DNA of 64,000 bases. It comes from Spongilla lacustris (Eukaryota > Porifera > Demospongiae > Spongillida > Spongillidae). Where the stretch lies: NCBI GenBank assembly GCA_949361645.1, contig OX442415.1, forward strand, positions 18,627,269 through 18,691,268, given 5' to 3'. Of the stretch, positions 21,481 through 34,904 are shown piece after piece. The translations under genes and the position numbers were made by a program. Each line of letters begins with the position of its first letter. Position 1 is the stretch's first letter. The notes under the pieces are model-generated. The model was given only the letters and a program-made list of their open reading frames with translations, did no database searches and was not told where the DNA came from.

Positions 21481-23109
21481 CTCAGTACGAGAAGATCGCG
21501 CGCTGACTACATCCGCCACTGGCCTAAAAAGAAAAGTTACGTAGTAAAATCATTGCCTTGCACATGATAATATTATTGGGCACATATCCTTATATGGCTC
21601 GTCTTTGTCCCGTATCAGTGTTTCGCTTGTCCGCTTCAAATTCTATATTTTTTACAAATGTGGATATGCACGCACCCTTTTGAAAAAGTAGGAACAGAAA
21701 ACGCACGTTTCCCAGCTGTCATACTCATAGAGCCATATCACGTGGTCGAATATAGAAAGTTATAGGGCCTTACTTCGCCATAAGTGTCTGTGATGCCTTG
21801 GTTTTCCTGAAATAGACACGTACGGTAGTAACGTTTAATGTCCATCGGATAGACTCCGCGTTTGACAGACCATAATCTTGAAACCAGGCTTGAAACGGCT
21901 TAGCTAGGACTTAGAAGCTCTATATTAGTATCCCAAGTCAACGAAAACCCAAACAAAGAACATACCAAATTTGCGCGCAGTGTAGTTTGTTACTTCCAAC
22001 TGGGCCAGAACTGAACGCCATAGTTTAATTGTCATCCGCGGGCGGTTTTTAATTATTTTACAACCAAACATGTACCCTGATGACCAAAAGTGCTCCAGGA
22101 ACCCAGGGAAAGAAGCCTATGGGCATATAAGCTTGCTAAAATGTTGCCTGGATCATTTTAGTATCTTCTGAAATCTGTATAACTTACCTTCCTACCTTTA
22201 GTTCAGAGCAAAATGAAGAATAGTGATGAAAAATCATTATTAAAATAGCCATTTTCCATACATCTCTATGGGAATGTACTAATTCTTCTGAGGAACCCAG
22301 CAGAAGGGGCTAAAAATTACACCAACCCAGTAGAGTGAAAGGTTTTTATGCTATTTATCATTTGAGTCCTGTAAACCTTTACTACCGGCTTTCTCTGATA
22401 TATGGCATTCAAAAATTAACTTTATCCCATACATTCCTATGGACGCGTGCGCGGGAAATGTGACGGACGTTTGCAAAATTGGCCAGGAATTGCTAATGAG
22501 CGTCCGAAATTTCTCGCAATGCATCAATTTTTTTTGACGAATTGATCCACTAAGTTGGATATTCTAGTATAATTATACTATTATTACTACTATGTACAAG
22601 TATGTACTAAGCACTTAATTCTGAGCAAAACTCAAATAAGCACAGCAACTGCAACAAGAATTATCTCATATGGCAGTATGCTTTGCAGGAGAAGAATTGC
22701 TTGCCTGTCAACCCGCACCATAATAATGATATAAAATGGAAACCTTCTGATTAATTAAAAAACTGGTAAAAGGGACCCCTGCTGAATATCATACCAACAG
22801 GTGATCAAAGTAATATCACCTCATTGTAACATGATGGCCATACTTACGGATTTCCATAATTCAACTGCCTGTAGTCCTGTCAGCTTATAAATTCAACACT
22901 TGATAGGTTCATGCAGTCATCAGCAAGTATAAAAAGCTTACTTTTTGCCACATCATCTGGGAGTAGACTTTAAAAAATACAGCAGTTTAGTGAAGCAGAC
23001 TCAGTGGTGCTAAAAAAATGACTTATGCAATGCATTTTTTCCCTCCAGCCAGGCAAGTGCATGCAGCATCCATTTTCCACAGCTGCATGTATACGTGTAG
23101 CACCAGCAG
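21481..23109. other. Intergenic stretch without a supported gene
   Basis: Mixed composition with no long open frame, no transposon ends and no RNA gene that I can see. Confidence 0.4.
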
Positions 23110-23337
23110 CCTTTAATCTGATTGCCATGTCTGGAATCAAGTGTGATGCATTCTGCTGCTCTAGCAGCCATAGTGTGCAAGCACATTTCCAATTATGCCA
23201 AGAGCTTTGATCATGCATGCATCCCCGTAGCAGTTGAGACACATGGCGTTGGGGTGCAGAAGCCATGCAGACTTTGCCATACCTTGCATCTTTGGGAAAT
23301 GCTCAAGGTTTCATGCCACCTGTCAATTGTATGGTAG
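23110..23337 (+). pseudogene. Decayed retroelement fragment (C-terminal part of a reverse-transcriptase protein)
   Basis: The plus-strand frame reads CKHISNYAKSFDHACIPVAV followed by ETHGVG. The FxxxCIPVAVETHG-type block is typical of the region downstream of the reverse-transcriptase domain in animal retroelements. A comparable block (ELGWSCIPLVVESFGAW) occurs at 32.3 kb. The rest of the element is absent, and the frame soon loses resemblance, so it is a short relic. The identification rests on one motif. Confidence 0.4.
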
Positions 23338-24497
23338 GCATAGTCTAATATTAATATTCATAGGTACTGCTGTCATGGTCAGGACCAATTGTTGAAGATC
23401 CATAGGACTTTAAACTGTATATATCTATTTTGCATGTAATATTCCATGAGAAAAAAATCAGCACAAACTGCAAGCTATTACAATAAATAAATCTTATGGT
23501 TCTATTGCCTCCTGGGTTCAAACCACTGTGTGAGATCTGAATACAAAGTTGGTGCTTTGATGATGGCTGTATTGGAGCAAGGAAGCTTCATTTGTTTTTT
23601 TTTTGTGTGAGGAGGTTGCAGGTGTCATTTAAATACTTTCCCACCAAAGACCTTCACCATAATACCAATTTTGTTCAGATTTGATAGAAATTAGAGAGAG
23701 GTTCAGGTAAACAGAACAGAAATTTTGTACTCAGTGTTACTTTGCTTTGTGTAGTGATTGTGTGCGTGTGATGGATAATAGGATGCATATTTTATCCTAG
23801 CCAGCTTTATCTTAAGTGCTGAAAGTGTTCTTAACTTCAGGTATTTTGAAAAGCATGAATCTTTTATTGCATGCTTAAGGTGGCATTTTACCAGCTTAGA
23901 GGTTTAAAACTGGTTAGATCTTAATTTCAGCATTTGTGCTGGGAATCAATGTATCAACGTACATGGCCACTGATAATTGATCAGTGAAATGGCATTGGTT
24001 AAGAAATGTAGTAAGATAGCTTTCTCTTAGCACACAAGATGCCATTATCACTGCTAGCAAACAAAACCCCAAAGCTGTAGAAACTTTAAAACCAATATTG
24101 AGAGCAAAAATCTTACCTACATGTACTTGGTCAAAGTACAGTAGGGAACGAACTGTAATTTAAAAAAATGCTACTTAATGTACTGCAAGCAGGCCAGTGT
24201 ACTATATTGCAATTTACTCTTTATAGATTTAACTATTAATGTTACTGAGAACAATTATTTAAGGGAAAAAAGCTTAATTGCACCTTAGTGCTATGCTTGA
24301 TGGCTCTCAGTTTTTGTATTTGAGCACACAACATCTCCCATACATATAGAAAATAATTCAAACTGTTTTACTAGTACCTTCATGCATTTGGGTAATTAGA
24401 GCTGATAGTATCTGCCTTTTCGGTGCAACTAAAATTTAAACACCTTATACTAAGACTAGCTGTTGCACAAAGTTCATAATTTTGTTTCATAGTTGGC
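23338..24497. other. 3' flank of the ABC transporter, no gene seen
   Basis: AT-rich, with no supported coding frame. It presumably includes the 3' untranslated region of the minus-strand transporter, whose stop codon is at 24498-24500. Confidence 0.4.
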
Positions 24498-26768
24498 CTA
24501 CTGATCTGGCTGGCCATCAACTAAATGGTGGAAACTGTTCAGCTTGTAGTAAAGGCCTTTCATCTTCATCAGCTCCCCATGATTGCCACTCTCGGCTACT
24601 CGCCCACTCTTAAGCACTGCTATGAAATCAGCATTGTGGATGGTGGACAGACGATGGGCTATCACTATACTGGTGCGTCCTTCTCTGGCCTTGTCCAGGG
24701 CTTCTTGGACCACCTTCTCACTCTCCGTGTCCAGGGCAGAGGTGGCCTCATCCAGGAGGAGGATCTTGGGGTTCCTCACAAGGGCACGTGCAATAGCTAT
24801 ACGCTGCTTCTGCCCTCCACTCATCTGGGTACCCTTGGCCCCTACATTAGTGTTGTAACCCTGATGTGTAGGAAGGCAGACTAAGTTTAGATATAATGGC
24901 AACATAAATTTCAAGTACCTCTGGGAGGGTCTCGATAAAGCTGTGAATATTTGCAGCTTTGGCTGCAACAATGACTTCCTCATCAGAAACCTCCCTGAAG
25001 GTGGCTCCATAACGAATGTTATTAGCAATGCTGGTGTCAAACAAAACAGGCTCCTGAGACACTATCCCAATGTTCTGCCTCAGCCATCGAATGTTCAGGT
25101 CACGGATGTCTTGCTTGTCCAGCCTCAGACATCCTGATTGCGGCTCATAGAACCGCTCAAGAAGAGACACCACGGTGCTCTTGCCACATCCACTTGAACC
25201 TACCAAAGCTAGTGTCTGTCCAGAATTAAGTGCAATACTAAGCCCATTTAAAACATGTACATCTGGCCGAGAAGGGTAATGAAATATAACATTTTCAAGA
25301 GTAACTTCTCCACTGACATTATCCTGTATGTGTGTGTATGCATGAAGATTATGAGCATATACATCAGCATGCTGAAATATTCCATTAGAACTTACAGGCA
25401 CAGCTCCCTCCTTAGAGCAGTAAACACTTGTTTCAGGGGAACGTTCAAGGAGAGCGAAGATCCTGTTTGCAGACAGCCTGGCCTTGGCATAATTTGGGGC
25501 AAAGGCTCCTGCCTGTCCTGCTGTTGTGGCACCAAATATCAGTGCCTGAATGACAACAAACAGGTTGTTGAAGCTTGTATACAGGAAATGGTCGCGTGGA
25601 AGGGTAACAAGAAATGCTCCAAATCGGAACGTAATGACATAACCAAAGAAGAAAATCCCTTGAGAGAAACCATATGTGAAACTGTACATTGCTGCACTCC
25701 AAAGAGCTTTTCTGTGGTGTAATATCATTATGGAATTATTCATGAAAAAGAACTTGGGCATTTGTAAAATAAGCTCACATGTACGGTTTTCTTGATTCAG
25801 TTGCGTACATGTTGGCAAATACTCCTTGTATACTCAAAGAGGTTACAGTGCGAATGTTTTGGATTGAGTCCACAGCCAGCTAAACGGAAAGAACAATTAC
25901 ATGGCCAAATTGTTAACACACACGCATTTCAATAAGATGTCACTGTTTCACATGACTTGATCACCTTTCCAGCATTTTCTAGAGCTTTCTTATATCCAAC
26001 TACATGACCAGATACCACTTTGGCTTGCAAAAGTCCAGCTACCATCATGAGAGGAGCAAAACATAAGACCACAATAGTGAGAATCCATGAGTACACAAAT
26101 GCAATGATTAGAGCTACTAGTAATCCAAATGCAGTCTCAAATAGGGTGCCAAGACGAGCTCCAGTTGCCTTTAAAGGAAAATGAGATCAGCACACTGAAT
26201 AACTGAACGGCACCAGTTCACTAATACATCCACATAGCAAAATGCAGGATCTATTTCTTGCTCCAATTTTAAGTTTTCTACTAAAACAACTATCTATAGG
26301 TGCAAATCAAATGATTAAGAAACGTTCTAGATGTAAATGTATACAGACTCCTGTTTAGCCTACTCCTGTTTTGTGTTTAATAGGAATTAAAAAAAAAATT
26401 CTTGCCTTGGTCTACCATCAAACATTAGATATGAGGATGGTTATGGGATGTGCATATTTAGAACCCAATCTCGTTGATGGATAAAATTCTAATAGATTGA
26501 TGGGAATTGCTACAATGCATCTAAAGAATTGCTACACCACAAAGGCATATGAACTTACTCCATCAACCTGAGCTGCATCATTGGCCAACCTTGTCACCAA
26601 GGCACCTGTTGAGTTTCTCTGATCATCAAACCAGCTAATATCCTGCTTTAGAATGGCATGGAAGGTTTCTGATCTCAGCCGTAATGTAAGGCGTTCACCA
26701 GCCACAGAAAAGCACACCACCTGCATACAATTGATCGGCAAAGTGAGTGCAAAGTGCAGATTAGAAGT

Positions 26769-26864
<96 letters not shown>

Positions 26865-29800
26865 TGTGTGTGTGTGCGTGCGCATGTGCATGTAGACACA
26901 CCTGGACGGTAAATGCACACACTTACTTTCAAAAGCGTTGCCACAGAAATAACAACAGCAAAGGCCAAGAACAATCCAGCCCAAGGGTGTACCAGGGGAA
27001 ACACCTTGTCAGGAGGGTTTGCAAACACACCTAGTATCCTCCCAAAGAAGATGGAGAAGAGTGGGGCTATAGCCCCACCCACCCCTGATCCAATCAATCC
27101 CAAGGCAATCATCCACCACTCTGGAGCATTCTTTTTAACGAGCTTTATCAAAGGTGCTACAGGGATCTCCTTGTCCCACTGATCTTGGAGTGCTTTGGAT
27201 GTCATTCTTTCCAGTTTTATTGGCATGTCACTGTGGCTTAGCTGGTGTCTCAGTACTAGTGCTGGTTGTGCTGTCTCCTCATCAGTTCTAGAGGTATTTT
27301 TGTGTAGCTTGGTGCCCAGTGTAGGACTAGATGTTGGTCGACTTGCACTTCTGATGTAACCAGGCTTTGAAGGAAGCAGTGAAATATCATCAGGATCTCC
27401 ACATGTCTGTGGAAGAATCACACACATGTATTATCAATATGGCAATAAAGACACACAAGCTACATGTAGCATCATATAGCAATGAAGGATACTGTTGAAA
27501 GTGAAATTAGTTTATTTTCGGGCAATACATTAGAAGGCATACTCTACTTGTAAACTGCCATACCTGGGCTGCAACCAGGTTAAAGTAAAGTCCTTTACGT
27601 TGAATCAGCTCTTCATGGGTGCCCATCTCGACAACCTGGCCATTTTCAATAGCCACTATCAGATCAGCATTTTGGATAGTTGACAGTCGATGCGCAATAA
27701 CAAGGCTGGTTCTCCCCGTCCTTGCCTTCTCCAGTGCCTCTTGAACAACAGACTCACTTTCAGCATCAAGAGCAGATGTGGCTTCATCAAGCAGTAATAA
27801 CTTTGGGTTGCGTACCAGCGCACGGGCAATTGCCACACGTTGCTTCTGTCCTCCACTTAGCTGCACCCCTCGCTCCCCAACTTCGGTGTTATACCCGTTG
27901 GGAAGTGAAATGATGAAGTCATGTGCATTGGCCTCCCTGGCTGCCTTCTCTATGTCATCTTGAGTGGCATCTTCTCTCCCATAGCGGATATTCTCAGCTA
28001 TGGTTGTGTGAAATAATACTGGTTCCTGGCTGACCAGCCCAATCTGTCTCCTGAGCCAATTAAGGTTGAGAGAATGAATATTTTCCCCACCTACACATAC
28101 CTGAAATAAACATTAATTTGACATAGCTAATATACACATGAAATACTAACCTCTCCTGCATTACAGTCATAAAACCTTTGTAGTAACTGTATCAAAGTGC
28201 TCTTGCCACACCCACTGGGGCCTACTAGAGCTACTGTCTTGCCTGCTAAGACCTTCAGATTGAAGCCTTTCAAGATCTAAGCAAAAGCAAATTCAAGCAG
28301 TTATCATCATGTGAAGCTCAACACACCTGGACATCAGGTCTGGTAGGGTATCGGAATTGGACATCCTTGAATTCAACAGTACTATCAAAGTTCTCAGGAA
28401 CCAGCCCTTGAACTGAAGTGGAGTCAATTGGAGGGACCTTGTGAAGGGAGTGGGATGTGATAGATTAGGAGTGGAGAAATCATACAAGCGACAGTAATGA
28501 GGAATAGATACATACCCTATCTATGGTATCATAAATGGTCACAGAGGCTCCTACTGCTGTCAAAAGGTTTTCCACATTAGGTGACACTTGACTCAGTGCA
28601 AAGGCTCCAGTGAGGAGAGCAAAAAATGCCTGAGGACAGAAAATATACATTACAGATGGATCTTAGAATCCACTTATCAGGTTCTCAGTTATTGATGTTC
28701 AAATGACATGATTAGCAACTAACTGTTGTGCTGGAACTCTATAGACCTAATGAGAATTAAAATTGAAAGTTAACATGCATAAACAGTAGGTGGAAATTGA
28801 TCTCCTAATTTGAAAGTCAATAACCAAGTGGCTGATAGATATCTCAAAGAAAAGCAGCTACATGACAATTGCATAAGAATACCCACCGTCAATAGACCAC
28901 CGGAATTGATTTGCCCAACAGAAATTAAATAAGCTCCAAACCTGTTATGGAGCAATGCATGAGGTGTACAGTTGAAACATGATGGTCAGTCAGTGTGCTG
29001 GCAATCAAGGTCAAAACATTAATGAACTAAGTCCAAGAGTTTTTACAAGTAAAAATTGTAATTGAACACCATCCATTGATGTATCAAAATACACAACATG
29101 AGTATACACTAATTCATGGAAGCCACTGCACAATGAGACCATGGTTTAGCGAATGGAGTGATAGAATAGTTGGCCCTAAACATAGGCAATGGATGTGTGC
29201 CACATTAAAGGGCCCAGCACAATGCTCCTCTTTAAGCAATTGACTGAATCTAAAGCTTCGATTCAATGCAAAGAATCTGCTGTAGAACACAATGTATTAA
29301 TATATGTCACATTGGCATCATATTAATGTTTTTATGGTTGACATATGGCCTCAGAAAAGAGTGCTTTACAATACATTATGTGTATGACTTTTTATTCAAA
29401 TTGATATGTAATAGCATCAAAGTATCATGCACAATTTTTTTTAACAGTTGATGTGTGGTAATAAAACATTAAAGATAACTATCCTATGAGAAGTTAAAAA
29501 CATAGCACTCACCAGAAGACAACTGCATAGAGACTGTTAATGGTGAAGAAGATGAATGCCAGAACCATCCCACTGCCTAAACCTTTCTTCACTCCAATCT
29601 GCCCAGCCTCTTTCAAATGGTGATTATACCTTGAGAGACCACCAATAACAACAATCACAACAATTTGACCTGTCATACTGTAGTAACCACACCCCTTACT
29701 CAAGCTGCACCCCTCACCGTTCAGACTCCGCCTGCTCTCTTCCAAGTGACACAACAGTTCTAATGGATGACAGGACCTCCTCAGCCACAGCTCCTGCTGA

Positions 29801-31424
29801 AGCATACAGCTTCTGAGCCCTGGTTGTCAGGGATGTGTTAACCTATGAAATTTATACACGGAAGTGACCGGTGGGCACAAAACATAGAACATCCCAGTGT
29901 ATAATAGAATTCATCTGGCTCTGTTGCAAACTGCAGTGAATACCTGTTCATGATTATCGAAAAGGGTAAATGTGCCATTTACAAGTGTAATATGAACGTG
30001 CATTTGTCTCATGCACTTTTAAATAATTAGAGTTAGATCTTTACTTTTTGATGAATAAGAATAATGCAATGCTTTAGCACAGAGAGACATGCAAATGTAT
30101 TTGACTCACTTTTGCAAATATAGATGCACTCAGGGTTAAAATTGGGAGAAAGGCCAACAGCATTAGGGAAACCTTCCAACTCCTCACAAAGGCAATCACA
30201 ACTCCCCCAAAGAAGGTGGCCAGAAATTGGATTAAGATGGACAACTTATCCCCAATGCCATCATGAATCTTATCCAAGTCACTGGAGTGAGTGAATGATG
30301 GGATTGCATTATAAAGGGAGTAAAACAAGCATGCTTAGATGTGCATGGTTGAAGAAGTAGGGACAAGAGGCTATAGGGGCTTAATTCTGATGGTAGATGT
30401 TTTGGTGACAAAGTCTTCATTGTTAATAACATGCATGCTGGCATAAATAGTTATTGTATTATTATCTCAGTGACGAGTTTAATGCATGGGCCCTGTAGAA
30501 TTGAGGGCACATCGGGAGAGCAAAGACCTACTCGCTTAGCCTGCTTGCCAGCTCCCCGCTGGGGTTGCCATCAAACCATCCGATGTCCTGCCTCAGAATG
30601 GCCCTGTAGTAGTACAGACGTATCTTGTACAGCTGACGCTCACAGGCCGTCTGGAAGGTAATTACTTGGATGTACGAGGCCACAAACATTCCCACTGCTA
30701 TCCCAATGGTCTTGTATACGGTCACGTCAATAGCCGATATGAGCATGTCATTATCCACGCAGTTGATGGCATTCTCTGAAGTAGAGAAATTGTGAATGGT
30801 TGAAGACAGTAAGAAGTTGTCACAACCAACAGTCGCATTAAACAGAAGAAGCGACACATTGTTTGTCAGGGCATTGAAGGTAAAAATATTGACGAAATCT
30901 CCAAATAGCAACATTGACAAGGGGGCAGCCAACCCGCCGCCAACAGCAGCGACCGCACCAATCACCATAAGAAACCAGTCCAATGGTGTGGCGAAGCGGA
31001 ACTGCATGTGAAAAAATGAAAGTGCATGAGACTAGAATGATCGACAAGGTTGGCGTGCAATGTCTCGAGCAAGAAAACACCCAACTGAGAAAAGTTTATT
31101 TCAATGTATACAGTGCAACCTACAAGACGAAAGATGGTACCGATGGTATGTGGCTTTTTTTTCTTGCTAATGTCGAACGAAATGTCCCTGTATCATGTAT
31201 AAGAAAGAGCACGCATCATTGTAGGTACTTATAAGTCTGCTGACATACTTAGTCTCCGCTTCATCTTCGCACAAGGTGAAGAGAGATTTCGTATCGCCTT
31301 GACACAGATTGTCGACGTCGGGTTCCTCCGGTTTATTCAACTTTGCACGATGAGATCGAGAAACATTAGATTGTTTCTGTGGTATACATACAGCGTCACT
31401 TGTATTAATCACTGGTGCATCCAT
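24498..31424 (-). CDS. P-glycoprotein-type full ABC transporter (ABCB subfamily), about 17 exons
   Basis: An ATP-driven exporter of the plasma membrane with the order TMD1-NBD1-linker-TMD2-NBD2. Exon 1 (31424 to about 31247, [12 protein letters not shown]) encodes a polar N-terminus. TMD1 runs through exons 31001-30532 ([21 protein letters not shown]), 30281-30110, 29842-29718 ([16 protein letters not shown]), 29629-29513, 28941-28887 and about 28630-28516. NBD1 spans about 28438-27568, with Walker [10 protein letters not shown], signature LSGGQKQR and Walker [14 protein letters not shown] long polar linker starts the exon at about 27409. TMD2 runs through exons to about 25700. NBD2 has [17 protein letters not shown] and [12 protein letters not shown], and ends at 24498. 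Exon joins checked in both halves are in frame. Both ATP sites look complete, so the protein is probably functional. Two small in-frame introns (about 25331-25395 and 24865-24919) make the open frames look longer than the exons. Confidence 0.93.
26770..26890. repeat. (TG)n microsatellite in an ABC transporter intron
   Basis: A long TG run lies between the exon ending near 26925 and the exon starting near 26722 (minus strand). It creates spurious His-Thr frames fused to real exon sequence. Confidence 0.97.
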
Positions 31425-31836
31425 GCATTCGACTCGCGAACTCTCTTCTGACTGTCACGACGACATGTATAAACAAGACTGTTTTCAGGGGGCGTAACTC
31501 GATTATCTTTGCATAGGGCGTGGCCATGCATACAAGCAGCTACATGAAACATACCAAAAATGGTTCGTGTTTGAACGAGTGTATTATGATGCGTAATGTC
31601 GAGCGCGTTCTTCGAAATCTTGTTAGAGCACCATAAATCTTTCCACAAATATTGAGGTACGCGCTATAGCGTTAATGGTTACAATACTCTCGTTTAAACA
31701 CGAACCTTTTTGGGGGAGTTAGGGCGAAGGTGGAAGGGAGGGGGAGGGTCTTATATAGTATACGTATACGGTACATGTTTGCCGCCCAAACATGCCGCCA
31801 GTGATGGCGTCAATGTCGCGTCATTGGGTGGCAAAC
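31425..31836. promoter_or_regulatory. Presumed upstream region of the ABC transporter
   Basis: The stretch between the transporter start codon and the next transposon must hold its minus-strand promoter. I see no TATA box or other defining element, so this assignment rests on position alone. Confidence 0.3.
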
Positions 31837-32191
31837 CAAGCCCGTAGCCAGGTCAGGAAAAGGGGGGGTTCGAAAAAAAAAATTGTGGACCCAAAGTGGG
31901 CGTGGGTCACCAAAAGGGGGAGGGTGCGGGAGGGGGAAGTGCCCCCTCCCGCGCTTCGCGCGGAAGCTTTTGAAAACATTGATTTGGCAACACAAAAGAA
32001 TTAATAGTTTGCAGACACATGCATGTACATGTACCAAAACACTCACAACCGAAAAATAAACAAGATGAGCAATTCAATTTCATGCGACCTTCCAAGGTGA
32101 GCTGGCTGATATGAAAAGAGGGGAAGGGGCTAAACATAACATGTCGTTTTGCTATGCAATCTAAATCGATCGTCGCTTAAAAAAAAAAACA

Positions 32192-32576
32192 ATGCTTCTG
32201 ATTCAATGGCTGCTTTGTCAACCTGACATAGTTTCCGAAGCGGGACACACAGCAGGCTCTGCAGCTTTTGCCACAGAACAGCGAAAGATACAAGCAAATT
32301 CCTGGATTTGTGCAGAACTAGGCTGGAGCTGCATACCCCTTGTTGTTGAATCATTCGGGGCCTGGGACCAACTTGCCTCTGACACTTTCAAGAAACTTGC
32401 TTCCCGCCTTTCAGTCCAGGTTAACTCCTCAGTCCACTTCCACCACTCTGGACAGCATTTATTCCAGACTAAACCTTTCCCTTGTGCGCTCGAATGGCAG
32501 AGCATTTCTTGCAAGGGCAGGTCCCCGTGCTAAAGTCTCAGACCTAGCTCTACTTAGATGGTTGACTCATACATAG
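32192..32576 (+). pseudogene. Retroelement C-terminal fragment nested in a DNA transposon
   Basis: One frame reads ELGWSCIPLVVESFGAW with LASDTFKKLASRLSVQ. A second, shifted frame continues SIYSRLNLSLVRSNGRAFLA. Blocks of the form GWxCIPLxVExxGxW and YxRLxxxLVRxNxRAxLxR end the coding region of many animal reverse-transcriptase elements. The frameshift between the two blocks and the lack of any reverse-transcriptase core mark it as dead. Confidence 0.6.
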
Positions 32577-32713
32577 TTACATAGTTTACTAGTTAAATAT
32601 TGAAATTTGTGTTTATATGAATTAATGGCACATGAAAAATACTACATATTTAGGCAGGTTATACATTTATATACAAACACAATTAATTAGTATACAGTGA
32701 CAGAGTGTTTTAA

Positions 32714-32935
32714 CAGAATTCAAGGGCGGATAATAGAGTCAAGTTCAAGCTTCCTTGGGTGCAAATGGGCATAGCGTGTGACAACTTCATCTAAGTCCAC
32801 GTCCATGTCATAATGTATATGCAGGAGAGCGAGGCTAGAAAGACGGCTATTTCCCATCGAGGCTCTCATATAATTGTGCAGTCTTCGAAGAGCACTAGCA
32901 CTCCGCTCGTTCACGCTCTCATTTCTTTTGTTGGG
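32714..32935 (-). pseudogene. hAT-like transposase C-terminal (dimerisation) fragment
   Basis: The minus strand reads NERSASALRRLHNYMRASMG then NSRLSSLALLHIHYDMDVDL and DEVVTRYAHLHPRKL. This follows the hAT C-terminal pattern (ERxFSxLRRLKxxxRxxMxxxRLxxLxxLxxH). It lies in the expected orientation inside the element at 31837-33226 and is probably all that remains of that element's transposase. The catalytic part is missing. Confidence 0.7.
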
Positions 32936-33360
32936 AGCTACCCGGCATAGTCGATCGGCCCGGCGATTATTAATGCGACGGCGTATAGATTAATTATTTT
33001 TGCGCAAATTGCTTTTTAATTATTGCATTGAGACGTAATAATAATAAATACAGGTTAACCGTTATACGTACGTTATTAGACAGGGAAGCCTAATCGCCTA
33101 AATCCGCCTTAGAGAGCTGCCTGCACGGCGGCACCGTAGTACTTCCACGTAAGCGGAGTGCTGGACCTTTATCCTCTGAGGGGGGGTTCGTTCGAACCCC
33201 CCGAACCCCCCCTGGCTACGGGCCTGCAAACTAAAACGTAAAAGCATAGGCATATGCATGTATAGATGATTTCGGTGCGAAGTCGTTTCCCTGGAGACGC
33301 GTGACCTAAAACGATGAATAATTGACGTGGAGGGCAAGGTATACGTGAAATTGTATGCAG

Positions 33361-33740
33361 GTGTTGTGCTTTTGGCTGTTGAAATCGTGGTGGTCAGCGT
33401 TTGGGCCTAGGTTTCTATCGGTTTCCATTCAAAAATGAAGGCAGACTACGAAGGTGGATTCAAGCGGTCCGTAGAGAGGATTGGCAGCCTTCGAAGTACT
33501 CGCGAATCTGTGGCGACCATTTTGTGTCATGTTAGTTAGAAGTGTGGAAGTCACAGTTGAGTGAGGGAGTCATTTGTTTTTATTGTAGGCAAGCCTGTTG
33601 ACGAACCCAGTGATGTGGCTATGTCTCTTCACGATTCTCTTTCAAGGACGGCATGCAAGAGGAAGTATTTGATCAAAATGATGGCAGTGAAAGCGCGGCA
33701 GACGAAAGCGGGGCAAAGAAGAAAAGGAGAGGTGTGCTTT
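33361..33740 (+). pseudogene. THAP zinc-finger domain, two exons, with an in-frame stop
   Basis: After an acceptor at 33359-33360, the plus strand reads CCAFGC, a TGA stop (33380-33382), then NRGGQRLGLGFYRFPFK, RRWIQAVRREDWQPSKYSRI and CGDHFVS. A second exon from 33589 continues KPVDEPSDV. Spacing of C..C, the FYRFP block, WxxAxxRxDW and CxxHF are hallmarks of THAP DNA-binding domains, and GKPxxxPS is their usual C-terminal extension. The stop sits directly after a zinc-ligand cysteine. A frame change near 33640-33660 leads to an acidic stretch and a basic KKKRR patch. It may be a host gene or a remnant of a THAP-bearing transposase. A first exon supplying the start was not found. Confidence 0.6.
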
Positions 33741-34904
33741 ATATTATCTCTGCTTCAGCTGTAGAGGGTCGTTTGCTAGTTCACGCAGGACTCGCAACAG
33801 AGACAGAAATCATCAGTATGGGAGGTATAGGGATGCAGCCCCCATGTCTGGAATACGGTAGCCACCCATAGCTGGATCTGCTTATGTCTTAGCAACGATG
33901 ATGAGCATGTGTGCTGTCATGCTGCCCTGCTTTGCCTTTGGCTACAGCCTACAAAAGCTACAGGCCTACACGACGGAGGACAAAGATGTCTGTTGCCGAT
34001 CGATTGCTATAAGCCTACTTGCTACATGTACATGTATGGACTTAGCTTATCGATTACAGATAGGTCTGTAGACATGTACACCGTGCATTCTTTTAAAAAT
34101 AAGCTTAACTTGGCAAGCTAGTGCAGTCGGCAACGATCAAGCCAGATGACCGTGCAATAGGCCCTAATCCACGCTTCGTGGACCTGGTCTGCACTTTTGG
34201 TTGCCTTGGCCGAAACACACCACAAACACAGTCCTAACAGAGCCCGATTGAAACTAGTTGTAGGCTTCAAGTTCCCGGGCGATCGATAAAATAGCCAAAT
34301 AAATTGCCATACTCTATACGCTGCCACAACGACATACCATCGCTGAAACGACGACCATTACCCCTCATGAAAAGTTCATTGCTTGGTGTCAGCCCCACCG
34401 ACTCCAGTTTTTGTTTGTAACGCTCCTTTCACTTGAAATCTGCCGATCCATCACGATTTACCGTACGTCTCAATAATGTTTTGCCCTCCATAAAAATTTC
34501 ACATGACTCTCACGTGACGCGCGGGTTCTCACCGAAATGATCTATTGGTAGGCGATCATCCTACAGGCCTACGTAACAAACATGTATAGGTTATACTTAT
34601 AGGTATACATGTACCTGCAGCTGACAAAAATAAAATAAAATAAAATTCGAACGTAACTACATGGAGAAATGTATTCAAGGTAATTTATAATGATTTTAAA
34701 CACAACTTTTATTAAAGTTTCATATATTTTCTGTAGCCTCATCCTAACGGGTTGACAATGTGGCATATCAGCTTAAAGGCATTGTGCACTTCCATTCATT
34801 TCTTGATTCAAATTGTCGAGGATATGAAGAATCACCCTTTCTAGAGCTTGGGATGATGTGGTTTATGTGTCAATCAGACTTCCATTTGATATACAGTCCC
34901 CGTA
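33741..34904. other. Stretch without a supported gene
   Basis: Only short open frames occur and none shows a known domain. Possible downstream exons of the THAP locus could not be identified. Confidence 0.4.

Larger units (their letters stand above)
31837..33226. mobile_element. hAT-like DNA transposon remnant with 5-bp target duplication
   Basis: The left end CAAGCCCGTAGCCAGG is mirrored by CCTGGCTACGGGCCTG at the right, one mismatch. Direct repeats CAAAC flank it at 31832-31836 and 33227-33231. GGGGGGTTCGAA-type sequence follows both ends. Inside are a minus-strand hAT-like C-terminal fragment (32714-32935) and an opposite-strand retroelement fragment (32192-32576). A GC-rich hairpin zone near 31920-31965 (CCCTCCCGCGCTTCGCGCGG) resembles that of the element at 2697-3832. 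The element cannot encode its own transposase now. Confidence 0.8.

Noticed and set aside
24525..24884. Plus-strand open frames opposite the ABC transporter
   Set aside because: They are antisense shadows of NBD2 coding sequence.
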